Assembly: GCA_000474255.1 (NCBI GenBank)
Contig: BATO01000003.1
Span: 1 to 64,000, forward strand
Origin: Aquipseudomonas alcaligenes MRY13-0052
GTDB lineage: Bacteria > Pseudomonadota > Gammaproteobacteria > Pseudomonadales > Pseudomonadaceae
DNA: 64,000 nt
Direction: 5' to 3'
Shown: positions 1 through 7,892 of the stretch, piece by piece
Layout: the number at the start of each line of letters is the position of its first letter
Position numbering within the stretch: the stretch's first letter is position 1
Notes under the pieces: model-generated
Told to the model about the DNA's origin: nothing
Databases searched by the model: none
Seen by the model: the letters and a program-made list of their open reading frames with translations, nothing else
Made by a program: the position numbers and the translations under genes

Positions 1-537
1 GGCATCGTCACCCTGACCTGGGCCCTGGTGGTCGGCGTCACCGGGGTGATCAGCGCCTGCGCCGACCTGGTGATCGCCGCCTGGCGCAACGAGAGCCTGG
101 CCGCCATGGTCGAGCCCTACCGCGACGCCCCGCCGCTCACCGAGCGCGCCCCGGCCACACGCCTGCTGGAGATCGCCGGCCGGGCGACGCCGGGCATGGC
201 GCCGGACTTCATCGCCTTCCCCGGCACGCGCTTCTCCAGCGAGCACCACTACTCGGTGTTCATGAAGGGCAGCAGCCACCTCACCTCGCACCTGTGGACG
301 CCGGTGCTGATCGACGCGCGCACCCTGGCCGTCACCGCCATCGGCGAGCGCCCGTGGTACATGGACGCCCTGGCCATGTCCCAGCCGCTGCACTTCGGCG
401 ACTACGGCGGCCTGCCCATGCAGCTGCTGTGGGCGACCCTGGACGTGCTGACCATCATCGTCCTCGGCAGCGGGCTCTACCTCTGGTGGGTGCGCCGACG
501 CGCGCCGGCGCGGCAGCGTGGGGAGGCGGCGGCATGA
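1..537 (+). CDS. PepSY-domain membrane protein, 3' part only
   Basis: The reading frame is open from the first base of the window, so the N-terminus lies outside; 178 residues are visible. The visible part starts in a membrane helix (TWALVVGVTGVISACADLVI), has a periplasmic PepSY-like stretch ending near the HFGDYGGLP motif, and closes with another helix (LDVLTIIVLGSGLYLWWVRR) and a basic tail. This is the usual C-terminal half of PepSY iron-regulated membrane proteins of the PiuB type, which accompany TonB-dependent siderophore receptors and are thought to help process ferric siderophores at the inner membrane. Its stop overlaps the start of the next small gene (ATGA), so the two are translationally coupled. 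The family call is good; the siderophore is unknown. Confidence 0.8.
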   Translation, partial: GIVTLTWALVVGVTGVISACADLVIAAWRNESLAAMVEPYRDAPPLTERAPATRLLEIAGRATPGMAPDFIAFPGTRFSSEHHYSVFMKGSSHLTSHLWTPVLIDARTLAVTAIGERPWYMDALAMSQPLHFGDYGGLPMQLLWATLDVLTIIVLGSGLYLWWVRRRAPARQRGEAAA

Positions 538-698
538 ACCTGAAGCGCACCTTCGCCGTGCCCGCGCTGCTGGCGGCGCTCACCGCCATCGGCCTGGTGG
601 GCGCCCTGCTCGGCGACGGCCTCTGGGACGCCCTGGCCTGGGTCGGCCTGGGCATCCCCGCCTTCCTAGGCATCCGTCCCTTGCTGCTGCGGCGCTGA
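534..698 (+). CDS. small two-helix membrane protein downstream of PepSY gene
   Basis: A 54-residue protein that starts inside the stop codon of the PepSY gene (ATGA overlap). It is almost entirely two hydrophobic helices (about residues 8-27 and 30-50) ending in a basic LLLRR tail. Small integral membrane proteins often follow PepSY genes in pseudomonad iron loci. The coupling and composition make it a likely real gene, but no specific function can be assigned. Confidence 0.65.
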   Translation: MNLKRTFAVPALLAALTAIGLVGALLGDGLWDALAWVGLGIPAFLGIRPLLLRR

Positions 699-775
699 GC
701 CGCCGGGGAAATTCGCGGCGAACCCTTGGAGCGCGGCGGCGTCCATACGTCTGTGTCCCAGACCTGGAGGTCGCC

Positions 776-1726
776 ATGCTCCGCAACGCTGCTGCGCTCC
801 TGTTCGCCGCCCTGCTCAGCACGACCGTGCTCGCCGCCGAGGTGAAGTACTTCCCCCTGCCACCGGGCAGCGGCCCGCGCGACGTGGCCCCCGCCACCGA
901 CGGCCGCGTCTGGTACACCGCGCAGAAACTCGGCCTGCTCGGGCTGCTCGACCCCATGACCGGGCAGAGCCAGCAGATCGCCCTCGGCGCCGGCTCCAGC
1001 CCGCGCGGCGTGGTGGTCGGCCAGGACGGCGCGGCCTGGGTCACCGACGCCGGCCTCAACGCCCTGGTGAAGGTCGACCCGGACCGCCTCAGCGCCAAGC
1101 ACTACCCCTTGCCGGGCAGCGCCGCCGACGCCGGCCTCAACAGCGCCACCTTCGATAGGGCCGGGCTGCTCTGGTTCACCGGGCAGGACGGCTACTACGG
1201 CCGACTCGACCCGAAGAACGGCGAGATCAAGGTCTGGCCCGCCCCCGGCGGCGCCGGGCCCTACGGCATCACCACCACCCCCAATGGCGAGATCTGGTAC
1301 GCCAGCCTCGACGGCAAGCACATCGCCCGCATCGACGCCGGCTCCGGCCATGCCGAGGTGATCGCCTCGCCCGAGGCGCAGCAGGGGCCGCAACGCATCT
1401 GGAGCGATTCCAAGGGCACCCTCTGGGTCAGTGAAAGCGGCAGCGGCAAGCTCAGCCGCTACGACCCGCTGGCCAACGCCTGGAACAGCTGGGACCTGCC
1501 CGGCGGCAAGGCCGACGCCCATGCCATGTTCGTCGACGAGCAGGACCGCATCTGGATCAGCGATTTCAGCAGCAACGCCATCCTCCGCTTCAATCCCTTC
1601 AGCCAGCGCTTCACCGCCTTCCCCAGCGACCAGGCCAACGCCCGCGTGCTGCAGCTCTCCGGCCGCATCGGCGAAGTCTGGGGCGCGGAATCGGGCCTCG
1701 ACCGGCTGGTGATGATCAGGGATTGA
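776..1726 (+). CDS. periplasmic virginiamycin B lyase-like (Vgb/SMP-30) beta-propeller
   Basis: 316 residues beginning with a signal peptide (MLRNAAALLFAALLSTTVLA, cut before AEVKYF), so probably periplasmic. The rest shows repeated blades with motifs such as P-R-D-V-A, GRVWYT, GAAWVTDAG, GLLWFTGQDG, GEIWYASL and GTLWVSESGSG, the pattern of streptogramin lyase/SMP-30 beta-propellers. The frame is open further upstream, but the ATG at 776 follows a purine-rich stretch (cctggaggtcgcc) and begins the signal peptide. Members are often annotated as virginiamycin B lyase without evidence of antibiotic cleavage. A general lactonase or binding propeller is equally likely, so the family is firm and the substrate open. 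Confidence 0.8.
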   Translation: MLRNAAALLFAALLSTTVLAAEVKYFPLPPGSGPRDVAPATDGRVWYTAQKLGLLGLLDPMTGQSQQIALGAGSSPRGVVVGQDGAAWVTDAGLNALVKVDPDRLSAKHYPLPGSAADAGLNSATFDRAGLLWFTGQDGYYGRLDPKNGEIKVWPAPGGAGPYGITTTPNGEIWYASLDGKHIARIDAGSGHAEVIASPEAQQGPQRIWSDSKGTLWVSESGSGKLSRYDPLANAWNSWDLPGGKADAHAMFVDEQDRIWISDFSSNAILRFNPFSQRFTAFPSDQANARVLQLSGRIGEVWGAESGLDRLVMIRD

Positions 1727-1807
1727 GCGGGTACAAGGCTCAACCCAGGCACCGTCATCCTACGGACCAGGTTCGTACTCGGCGCCAGCCTCCCCGGGGT
1801 CACCCGC

Positions 1808-1840
1808 CGTAGGTTGGCGCTGAGTGCAGCGAGGCCCAAC
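1808..1840. repeat. dispersed intergenic repeat (GTTGG..CCAAC type), copy 1
   Basis: A 33-bp imperfect palindrome-like element beginning CGTAGGTTGGCGCTGAG and ending GCAGCGAGGCCCAAC. A related copy in opposite orientation lies at 17812-17844. Both sit in spacers next to gene ends and look like dispersed pseudomonad repeats. Confidence 0.6.
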
Positions 1841-1874
1841 GGCGCAAGACCCAACCCCACCTCGGCCGCTGAAT

Positions 1875-1978
1875 CGTAGGATGGGTAGAGCACCGCAAAA
1901 CCCATGCTGAAGGCCCGGCACCCAAGGCGTCTCCGTGCTGGGAGCTGATGGGTTTCGCTTCGCTCTACCCATCCTACG
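1875..1978. repeat. REP-type inverted repeat, copy 1
   Basis: Left arm starts CGTAGGATGGGTAGAGC and right arm ends GCTCTACCCATCCTACG, with ATGGGTTTCGC/GCAAAACCCAT inner arms. It lies between convergent genes (beta-propeller and TonB receptor). Three more copies are in this window (6297-6394, 15313-15386, 56066-56184). This is a typical pseudomonad REP/BIME-like element and may help transcription end. Confidence 0.85.
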
Positions 1979-2020
1979 GGCTACCCACCCGACGGGCCGG
2001 GCAAGGCCTCGATCCTGTGA

Positions 2021-4114
2021 TCAGAACCTGTAGCTCGCGCTGGTCATCAGGGTGCGCGGGTCGCCGGGCATGATCTGCACGGCGCTGGTAGCGGTGGCGT
2101 AGTAGGTCTTGTCGGCGATGTTGGTCAGTGCGGCCTTCAGGTCCCACTGCTCCAGGCGGTAGCCGAGCATGGCGTCCCAGCGGCCGTAGCCCGGCAGCGC
2201 CACGGTGTTGGCGTTGTCGGCGTAGCGGTCGCCCACCAGGGTCAGGCCGGTTTCACCGTACAGGCCCTGTTCCGGTTTCCAGCTGAGGAACAGGCTGCCG
2301 TTGCGCTCGGCCACGTCGCCGATGCGCTTGCCTTCCAGGCCGTTGTTGTCCTTGACGATCTCCGCGTCCTGCAGGCCGATGCCGCCGCGCAGGTACCAGT
2401 TGCCGTGGAGGCGGCCGCTGGCGGTCAGCTCGATGCCGCGCGAGCGCTGCAGGCCGGAGAGCAGGAAGTTTCCCGGGTTCAGCGGGTCGGAGGTGCGGCG
2501 GTTGTACAGCTCGATCTCGTAGACGGCCAGGGTGGTGCTGAGGTTGTCCTCCAGCCAGTCGCTCTTCACACCCACTTCGTACTGGCGGGTGTGTTCCGGG
2601 CCGGTGTCGTTGGTGTTGGTGGTCGCGCCGGCGGTGACGCCGATCAGGCCGCCGCCCACCGGCGAGTAGGTCTTGCTGTAGGAGGCGTAGAAGGAATGGT
2701 CGCGCAGCGGCGTCCAGACCACGCCCACGCGGGGGCTGAAGCTGTCGTCCACCTGCTGCTCGCTGCGGCGGGTGAGGCGGTTCTGGCTGTCCACGTCGAA
2801 GTGGTCGTAGCGCAGGCCGAACAGCACCTGCCACTGCTCGTTCAGGGTCACCTGGTCCTGGATGTACAGGGCGCGGCTGTCGATGCGGTGCTGGGCATCG
2901 CTGCTGGCGACCATGCGCCCGGTCTGCTGGCGAGTGGTGTCGGGGTTGAAGATGTCCAGCGAGGGCGCGGCGTTCGCGGCGCCGGTGGCGTTGGTGTAGA
3001 GCTTCGGGTCGCGGTGCTGGTTGCCCAGCTCCAGGCCGGTGAGCAGACGGTGCTCCAGGCCGGCGGTGTGGAACACGCCTTCCAGCTCGACGTTGTTGAA
3101 GATGTTGCGGGTGGTCAGGTCCTGCTGCCAGCGGGCACGGCCCACGGTGCGGGCGGCGGCGTTGACGCTGGTGACGTAGGTGTTGTCGAAATCGCTGTCG
3201 AGCTTGAACACGCCGAGGGTCTGGCGCAGTTGCCAGTCGGCGTTGATGTCGTAGGTCAGGCGCGAGCGCAGGGACTGCGCCTTGTCGTCGATGTAGTCGC
3301 GCTGCAGGTCGCTGTAGACGGTGTCGCGGCTGACGTCCGCCGGGTGGCCGTTGAGGCCGGGGATGCCGCGATCCGGGGTGCGGCGGTGGCGGCTGTACTC
3401 GTATTGCACCAGCCAGTTGAGGTCAGGGCTGAGCTGCCAGCTCATGGACGGCGCGAACAGCTGGCGGCTGGAGTCGATGCCCTTGCGGAAGCTGTTGGCA
3501 TCCTGCTCGCCCATGTTCAGGCGCAGGGCGATGTTCTCGTTGGCGTCGGCGCTGAGGTCGGCGTAGAGGCTGCGGAAGTCCTGGCTGCCCAGTTGCGCCT
3601 CCAGGGTCGAGGCCAGCCCGGCCTGGGGCTGCTTGCTGATGCGGTTGACCAGGCCACCCTGGCTGCCACGGCCGTAGAGCACCGCCGCCGGACCCTTGAG
3701 CACCTCGATGCGCTCGATGTTGTGCAGGTCGCGGGTGTACTGGCTGTCGTCGCGGATGCCGTCCAGGTAGAAGTCGTTGCTGGCGTCGAAGCCGCGGATG
3801 CGCAAGCCGTCGAAGCGGGTGTCGCTGGCGTCGCTGACGTTGGGCAGGCCGGCCAGGGCCTGGGCGAGGGTGCGGGTGCCGTAGTTCAAGGCGTCTTCGG
3901 TGCGCACCGTGTCGATCGCCTGGGGCACGTAGCGCACCGGAGTGGCGGTGCGCGTGGCGGTGGAGACCTCTTTCACCCTCGAGTCCTGGCTGCGCTTGCC
4001 GTCGACTTCGATGGCGGGCAGCTCGGTGGCGGCCATGGCCAGCGGCGACAGCAGCACAGAGGCCAGGCTCAGGGCCAGGGGTGAAAGGGCAGGCAGTTTG
4101 GCAGGGGTCGACAT
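2021..4114 (-). CDS. TonB-dependent siderophore receptor
   Basis: A 697-residue outer-membrane receptor. A signal peptide ends around SPLAMA-ATELPAIEVDG. A plug domain follows with typical text (VPQAIDTVRTEDAL, DGLRIRGFDA, FYLDGIRDDSQYTRD, IERIEVLKGPAAVLYGRG, GGLVNRISK), then a 22-strand barrel ending in the terminal aromatic motif SASYRF. It resembles the Fiu/FhuE-type siderophore receptor subfamily. No N-terminal signalling domain is present, so it is not a FecA/FpvA-type transducer. The ATG at 4114 is preferred over 4129 because a CGGA stretch is better spaced for it; this is not decisive. An AT-rich Fur-box-like stretch lies upstream. The ligand cannot be read from sequence. Confidence 0.9.
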   Translation of the reverse strand: MSTPAKLPALSPLALSLASVLLSPLAMAATELPAIEVDGKRSQDSRVKEVSTATRTATPVRYVPQAIDTVRTEDALNYGTRTLAQALAGLPNVSDASDTRFDGLRIRGFDASNDFYLDGIRDDSQYTRDLHNIERIEVLKGPAAVLYGRGSQGGLVNRISKQPQAGLASTLEAQLGSQDFRSLYADLSADANENIALRLNMGEQDANSFRKGIDSSRQLFAPSMSWQLSPDLNWLVQYEYSRHRRTPDRGIPGLNGHPADVSRDTVYSDLQRDYIDDKAQSLRSRLTYDINADWQLRQTLGVFKLDSDFDNTYVTSVNAAARTVGRARWQQDLTTRNIFNNVELEGVFHTAGLEHRLLTGLELGNQHRDPKLYTNATGAANAAPSLDIFNPDTTRQQTGRMVASSDAQHRIDSRALYIQDQVTLNEQWQVLFGLRYDHFDVDSQNRLTRRSEQQVDDSFSPRVGVVWTPLRDHSFYASYSKTYSPVGGGLIGVTAGATTNTNDTGPEHTRQYEVGVKSDWLEDNLSTTLAVYEIELYNRRTSDPLNPGNFLLSGLQRSRGIELTASGRLHGNWYLRGGIGLQDAEIVKDNNGLEGKRIGDVAERNGSLFLSWKPEQGLYGETGLTLVGDRYADNANTVALPGYGRWDAMLGYRLEQWDLKAALTNIADKTYYATATSAVQIMPGDPRTLMTSASYRF

Positions 4115-4159
4115 GGGGCAGGTCCGCATCCTGGTAGAGGGTAAAAGAATCGGTTGCGG

Positions 4160-4197
4160 ATGATATTTATTTTCATTTGATCTTTATAGTCATTTGC
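4160..4197 (-). promoter_or_regulatory. candidate Fur-box region upstream of the TonB receptor
   Basis: An AT-rich stretch in otherwise GC-rich DNA, reading on the minus strand AAATGACTATAAAG then CAAATGAAAATAAATATCA. It contains overlapping hexamers like the Fur NAT(A/T)AT pattern, 46-83 bp upstream of the receptor start. Iron regulation is expected for this gene class; the exact operator is inferred. Confidence 0.45.
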
Positions 4198-4281
4198 ATC
4201 GAAATATTTACACGATGCTGACATTCCCTCTTCCTCTTCCCTCGCACCGCTCCAGGCCGCGCCGTCCTTGGCATGCGTCCT

Positions 4282-4449
4282 TCATCGGGCCTGGCGCCGC
4301 GCTTGCCCGGAGGGCTCCTGGCGGCCCGGCCAGGGCTCGAAACCGATCACCACGCCCTGCCTTTCCGCGCGGTAGCCGGGAAACAGTTCGGCGATCCGGG
4401 CCGCCAGGCGTCGGCTGGCGGCACGCTCTTCATGCAGTTCACCGCGCAT
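4282..4449 (-). CDS. small basic hypothetical protein
   Basis: 55 residues (MRGELHEERAASRRLAAR...), rich in Arg, with no recognised domain or signal. The ATG at 4449 lies inside the last codons of the preceding small membrane protein gene and has a GAGGAG ribosome site about nine bases upstream, so it looks translationally coupled as the last gene of the creD transcript. A GTG at 4473 would give 63 residues but lacks as good a site. Function unknown. Confidence 0.5.
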   Translation of the reverse strand: MRGELHEERAASRRLAARIAELFPGYRAERQGVVIGFEPWPGRQEPSGQARRQAR

Positions 4450-4774
4450 CGCGGGTGTCCTCCTCTTCGTCACGGCGCCGGTACCACAGGCGGAAGAACC
4501 CGGCCGCCAGCAACAGGGCGCCCTGGGAGAGCGCCACGCACAGCTGCAGGAAGGAGTTCACCGAGGGGTTGTTGCGCGGGTCGATGACGCCGGTCAGCGC
4601 ATGCCAGAAGGACTCGGGCAGCACCATCAGCGCCAGGTTGGCCACCGGCTTGCCGGTGATCAGCCAGAGGTCGATGAAGCCGAAATTGCCGGCGAACATC
4701 AGGCCGCCGAGTATCAGTACCGAGACCACCAGGCCAAGGGCGAAGCAGGCTGTGAATTGCACCATTGCACGCAT
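4439..4774 (-). CDS. small three-helix membrane protein downstream of creD
   Basis: 111 residues with three predicted membrane helices (about 8-30, 38-55 and 78-97) and a charged C-terminus (RRRDEEEDTRD). The ATG at 4774 has a strong AGGAGGA site (minus-strand TCAGGAGGAAGAAACG); the longer frame to 4855 overlaps creD and is unlikely. Position directly after creD in the same direction suggests co-transcription. No family recognised with confidence. Confidence 0.75.
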   Translation of the reverse strand: MRAMVQFTACFALGLVVSVLILGGLMFAGNFGFIDLWLITGKPVANLALMVLPESFWHALTGVIDPRNNPSVNSFLQLCVALSQGALLLAAGFFRLWYRRRDEEEDTRDAR

Positions 4775-4820
4775 CGTTTCTTCCTCCTGAAGGGCGCGGC
4801 GGTGGCCGCGCCCGGGGTTA

Positions 4821-6173
4821 TCAGCCCTGGACCTGGGCGGGTTTGACGGCACCAACGCCGTACCAGTCGAGCTTGCGGGTGAGCACCATCACGCAGGCCA
4901 GCAGGCCGAACACCAGCAGCGAGCCCATCAGCAGCGCGTAGTCCTCGGCGCTGAGCAGGCCGTAGAGCATCCCGTAGAGCGCCGCCAGCCCGGCGGTGAA
5001 GCCCGCGCCACGGGCCCAGCTGTGCAGCACGTGGCTGACGTAGAAGCCCACCAGCAGCACGCAGGCCGCTGCGGAGAGGCCGTAGGCCAGGGCGAACTCC
5101 AGGTGCTCGGACAGCGACAGCAGCAGCAGGTAGAAGAACGCCAGGGCCAGGCCCACCAGGGCGTACTGCACCGGGTGCACCGCCAGGCGCTTGAGCACTT
5201 CCATGAGGAAGAAGCCGGCGAAGGTCAGGCAGATGAACAGCAGGGCGTACTTGATGGCGCGATCGGTCTTCAGGTACTGGTCCACCGGGTCGACGAAGCT
5301 GACGCCGAACACCTTGCTGTTGAAGGCCTCGCAACGCTCGGCGTAGGCACAGTTGGCCAGGGCCGCTTCCATGTCGGTGGCGAAGAAGCTGGTCTGCCAG
5401 CGGGCGCTGAAGCCGTCGTCACGCACCTCGCGCTCGGCGGGCAGGAACTCGCCGACGAAGCTCGGGTGCGGCCAGCCGGACTTCAGCTCCACCTGGCTGT
5501 CGCGCCCCACCGGGGTGATGCTCAGCGACTCGGTGCCCTGCAGCTTGAGGTCGAAGCCGAAGTCGAGGTTCTGCACCTCGCCCGCCTGCAGGCTGGGCAA
5601 CGGCACATGCACGCCGCCGGCCAGTACCGGGTCGCCGCTGCCGGGCTGGAAGTCGAAGCTGCGACCGTTGAGTTCCAGCTTCAGCGCATTGCTGATGCCG
5701 CGGATGTCGCTGATGCCCACTGCCAGGAACGGCGCCTCGAAGCGGTAGTCGGCCAGGCCGTCATCGATGCCGTAGTTGGCCGGCAGCAGGAACTGCCCGC
5801 TAATGCGGCTATCGCTCTTGTACAACCGCGCCTGGTAGATGCCCCGGGCACGCAGCTCGGTGTCCACCTCGCCGGCCAGGCGCAGGCGCTCCGGCAGGAA
5901 GAACAGGCGGCTGCGTTCCTCTTTCTCGTCGAGGTAGCGCTGGCCGGTCTTCTCGTTGGTCTTCCACTCACGGATCACGCGGCGGTAGGGCACCACCAGG
6001 ATCGGCCCCGTCACCTGCTGGCTGTAGCTGGAGCTCTGGGCGATGTTCTCCAGCACGCCATTGCGCGCCTGCTGACGCTCGTCGATCAGGCCGTCGATCA
6101 TCAGCAGCGGAATCATCAGCAACAGGATCAGCAGGGCAATGGCGCCCAGCTTGAAACCCAGGGTACGGGTCAT
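4821..6173 (-). CDS. creD: inner-membrane protein CreD
   Basis: 450 residues. An N-terminal helix (LGAIALLILLLMIPLLMI) is followed by the CreD family stretch QQVTGPILVVPYRR, a large periplasmic domain (about 40-300) and a C-terminal group of membrane helices. CreD is the best-known target of the CreBC two-component system and is linked to envelope integrity and beta-lactam response. Here it is separated from creBC (7893-10026) by a CBS-domain gene and a lipoprotein gene. No clear Cre tag (TTCAC-N6-TTCAC) was found in the roughly 350 bp upstream, which hold REP elements instead. Confidence 0.93.
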   Translation of the reverse strand: MTRTLGFKLGAIALLILLLMIPLLMIDGLIDERQQARNGVLENIAQSSSYSQQVTGPILVVPYRRVIREWKTNEKTGQRYLDEKEERSRLFFLPERLRLAGEVDTELRARGIYQARLYKSDSRISGQFLLPANYGIDDGLADYRFEAPFLAVGISDIRGISNALKLELNGRSFDFQPGSGDPVLAGGVHVPLPSLQAGEVQNLDFGFDLKLQGTESLSITPVGRDSQVELKSGWPHPSFVGEFLPAEREVRDDGFSARWQTSFFATDMEAALANCAYAERCEAFNSKVFGVSFVDPVDQYLKTDRAIKYALLFICLTFAGFFLMEVLKRLAVHPVQYALVGLALAFFYLLLLSLSEHLEFALAYGLSAAACVLLVGFYVSHVLHSWARGAGFTAGLAALYGMLYGLLSAEDYALLMGSLLVFGLLACVMVLTRKLDWYGVGAVKPAQVQG

Positions 6174-6296
6174 CTCGGACTCTCCTCATGTGTTCTCGAT
6201 GGGGAAAGTCTGGAGCCCGCCCAAGGTGGGGCGATGGGGGAAGTGTGGAGTTTGTGTGGGAATTGGGTGGAGAGTGGGGGTCGCTCATGCGGGGAT

Positions 6297-6394
6297 CGTA
6301 GGATGGGTAGAGCGAAGCGAAACCCATCAGCGGCGTCGGGCGTTGCCCCATGGGTTTCGCTTCACTCGCAGAACGCCGCCCGGCCCACCCTACG
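6297..6394. repeat. REP-type inverted repeat, copy 2
   Basis: CGTAGGATGGGTAGAGCGAAGCG left arm with inner AAACCCAT and ATGGGTTTCGC, and a degenerated right arm ending CCCACCCTACG. It lies between the CBS-domain gene and creD, both on the minus strand. Confidence 0.8.
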
Positions 6395-6437
6395 AGGTAC
6401 CCGAGAATGCGTAATGCGCGAGACGGAACACCGCCCG

Positions 6438-6466
6438 GTGGATGGGTGAAGCGTCATCCACCCTAC
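6438..6466. repeat. small inverted repeat (GGTGGATG..CATCCACC)
   Basis: GGTGGATGGGTGAAGCG followed by TCATCCACCCTAC: a short palindrome of the kind also seen at 17858-17921 and 48882-48967. It lies next to REP copy 2; the rest of the 6174-6521 spacer shows no gene. Confidence 0.6.
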
Positions 6467-6521
6467 AGGCCACATTCGCGAATGAATTCGCACACAAGGG
6501 TCCGGCGCCCACATCAAACGA

Positions 6522-6959
6522 TCAGCACGACCCGCGGATGTAGTCCTCCAGGTGGTGGATCAGGCTTTCCTGCTCGGCGGTGATGTCGCGTACCAGGTCG
6601 CGGATGGACAGCAGCCCGATCACCTTGCCGTCATCCAGCACGGGCAGGTGGCGCAGGTTCTTCTCGGTCATCAGTTGCATGCAGAACTGGTTGCTGTCCT
6701 TCGGGCCGACCACGAAGAGGTTGGAGGTCATGATCTCCTGCACCTCGGTGCCGTAGGAGGAGCGGTCCTTGGCGGCCACGCGACGCACGTAGTCGCGCTC
6801 GGTGACGATGCCCACCAACTCGTCACGCTCCATTACCAGCACCGCGCCGATGCCCTTCTCGGCCATCAGTTCGGCCGCCTCCAGCACGGTGGTGGTGGGG
6901 TCGACCCGGTAGATGGTCGTGTGGGGTTTGCCCCGCAGTATTTCGGCGACGCTCTTCAT
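6522..6959 (-). CDS. tandem CBS-domain protein
   Basis: 145 residues made of two CBS domains (about 8-65 and 75-135), including the motifs MAEKGIGAVLVMERDELVGIVTERDY and NLRHLPVLDDGKVIGLLSIRDLV. Stand-alone CBS pairs bind adenine nucleotides and act as energy or redox sensors; the partner cannot be told here. The start MKSVAEIL at 6959 has a GGGAGC site; the frame runs 11 codons further up without a better one. It is transcribed towards creD across a 350-bp spacer full of repeats, so co-transcription is doubtful. Confidence 0.9.
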   Translation of the reverse strand: MKSVAEILRGKPHTTIYRVDPTTTVLEAAELMAEKGIGAVLVMERDELVGIVTERDYVRRVAAKDRSSYGTEVQEIMTSNLFVVGPKDSNQFCMQLMTEKNLRHLPVLDDGKVIGLLSIRDLVRDITAEQESLIHHLEDYIRGSC

Positions 6960-7101
6960 TGGCTGCTCCCGGTTTCTCGTTGTTATGTGCACCGCGTTCC
7001 ATGCACGGCGACGGTTTGAGAATAGTCAATTGTGGGCACTCGCAAGAAGCGGCAGAATCGCCGCCAGTCGGGCCCTCCGGCCCTTCGGAAAAGGAGATTC
7101 C

Positions 7102-7827
7102 ATGCGTACCCGCAAGACCCTCTGCACCCTCGCCGCCCTGTCGCTGCTCATGCTCGGCGGTTGCTCCAGCAAGAGCTATGTCACCCCCGACCAGGGCGTA
7201 TCCCTGACCGGCATCGATGACGCCGATATCGAGCAGCTGTTCAGCAAGAAACCTGCCAGCCCCTTCCCCGCGCAACTGAGCATCGTCCGCGTCGCCAGTG
7301 GCTACAACGACGGCTTCGAGGTGGTGCAAACCCGCGACATCGAGTCCGATGCCGACCTGGCACGCATCGCCGAGCAGCCGCTGATCAGCCAGGCCGCGCC
7401 CCTGAGCCGCCTGCTCACCCCCAACGGCATGAAGAGCCTGAAGGACCTGCGCCTGCCCGCCGCGCACATGCGCTCGGACCTGCTGCTGGTCTACACAGTG
7501 GACACCAAGTTCTATGTCGACAGCACCCCGCTGGGCCCGCTGACGGCGGTGTCGCTGGGCTTCCTGCCCAACCACCAGGCCCATGTCACCGCCACCGTCG
7601 CCGGCATCCTGGTCGACGTGCGCAGCGGCTACATATACGGCTCCACCGAGGCCACCGCCCAGGAGGAGCAGCGCTCCAGCACCTGGTCCACCGAGGACGC
7701 GGTGGCCGAGTCGAAGAACCGTGCCGAGAAAGCCGCCTTCAGCCGCTTCAGCGAGGGCTTCCCGGCATTCTGGAAAGGTGTGGTGGCGAAGTACGCGAAG
7801 AGCGCGCCGGAGGCCACGGCGGAGTGA
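7102..7827 (+). CDS. outer-membrane-type lipoprotein, unknown function
   Basis: 241 residues with a lipoprotein signal peptide and lipobox (LMLGG-CSSKS, Cys at about 21). The mature part has a long single domain with conserved-looking text (SIVRVASGYNDGFEVVQTRD, LLLVYTVDTKF, VSLGFLPNHQAHVTATVAGILVDVRSGYIYGSTE) and no membrane helix. The ATG at 7102 has an AAGGAGA site. Ser follows Cys+1, so it is probably sorted to the outer membrane. It is transcribed alone, convergent with creC. No enzymatic motif was recognised. Confidence 0.85.
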   Translation: MRTRKTLCTLAALSLLMLGGCSSKSYVTPDQGVSLTGIDDADIEQLFSKKPASPFPAQLSIVRVASGYNDGFEVVQTRDIESDADLARIAEQPLISQAAPLSRLLTPNGMKSLKDLRLPAAHMRSDLLLVYTVDTKFYVDSTPLGPLTAVSLGFLPNHQAHVTATVAGILVDVRSGYIYGSTEATAQEEQRSSTWSTEDAVAESKNRAEKAAFSRFSEGFPAFWKGVVAKYAKSAPEATAE

Positions 7828-7860
7828 TGCTCCCCGGCGACAGGTGCCGAACCCCTGGAT

Positions 7861-7887
7861 GAAAAGACGCACCGCAATGGTGCGTCT
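7861..7887. terminator. bidirectional hairpin terminator between lipoprotein and creC
   Basis: AGACGCACC-gcaat-GGTGCGTCT forms a perfect 9-bp stem (7865-7873/7879-7887), flanked by AAAA on the left, which reads TTTT on the minus strand after creC. It lies between two convergent genes and most clearly ends the creBC transcript. Confidence 0.8.
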
Positions 7888-7892
7888 GTGGC

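Noticed and set aside
776-1726. Antibiotic resistance reading of the virginiamycin B lyase-like protein.
   Set aside because: It has a signal peptide and general propeller motifs only; family-level similarity does not support streptogramin inactivation.
2405-4084. Very long plus-strand frame opposite the TonB receptor.
   Set aside because: High-GC shadow frame: Val/Ala/Gly/His-rich text with no domain, fully antisense to a clear receptor gene. The same applies to the other long antisense frames, for example across sox (17863-21723), glyA-soxB (21983-24505) and the hybrid kinase (38979-41798).
6174-6521. Search for a Cre tag (TTCAC-N6-TTCAC) before creD.
   Set aside because: No pair of TTCAC words with six-base spacing was found on the creD strand.
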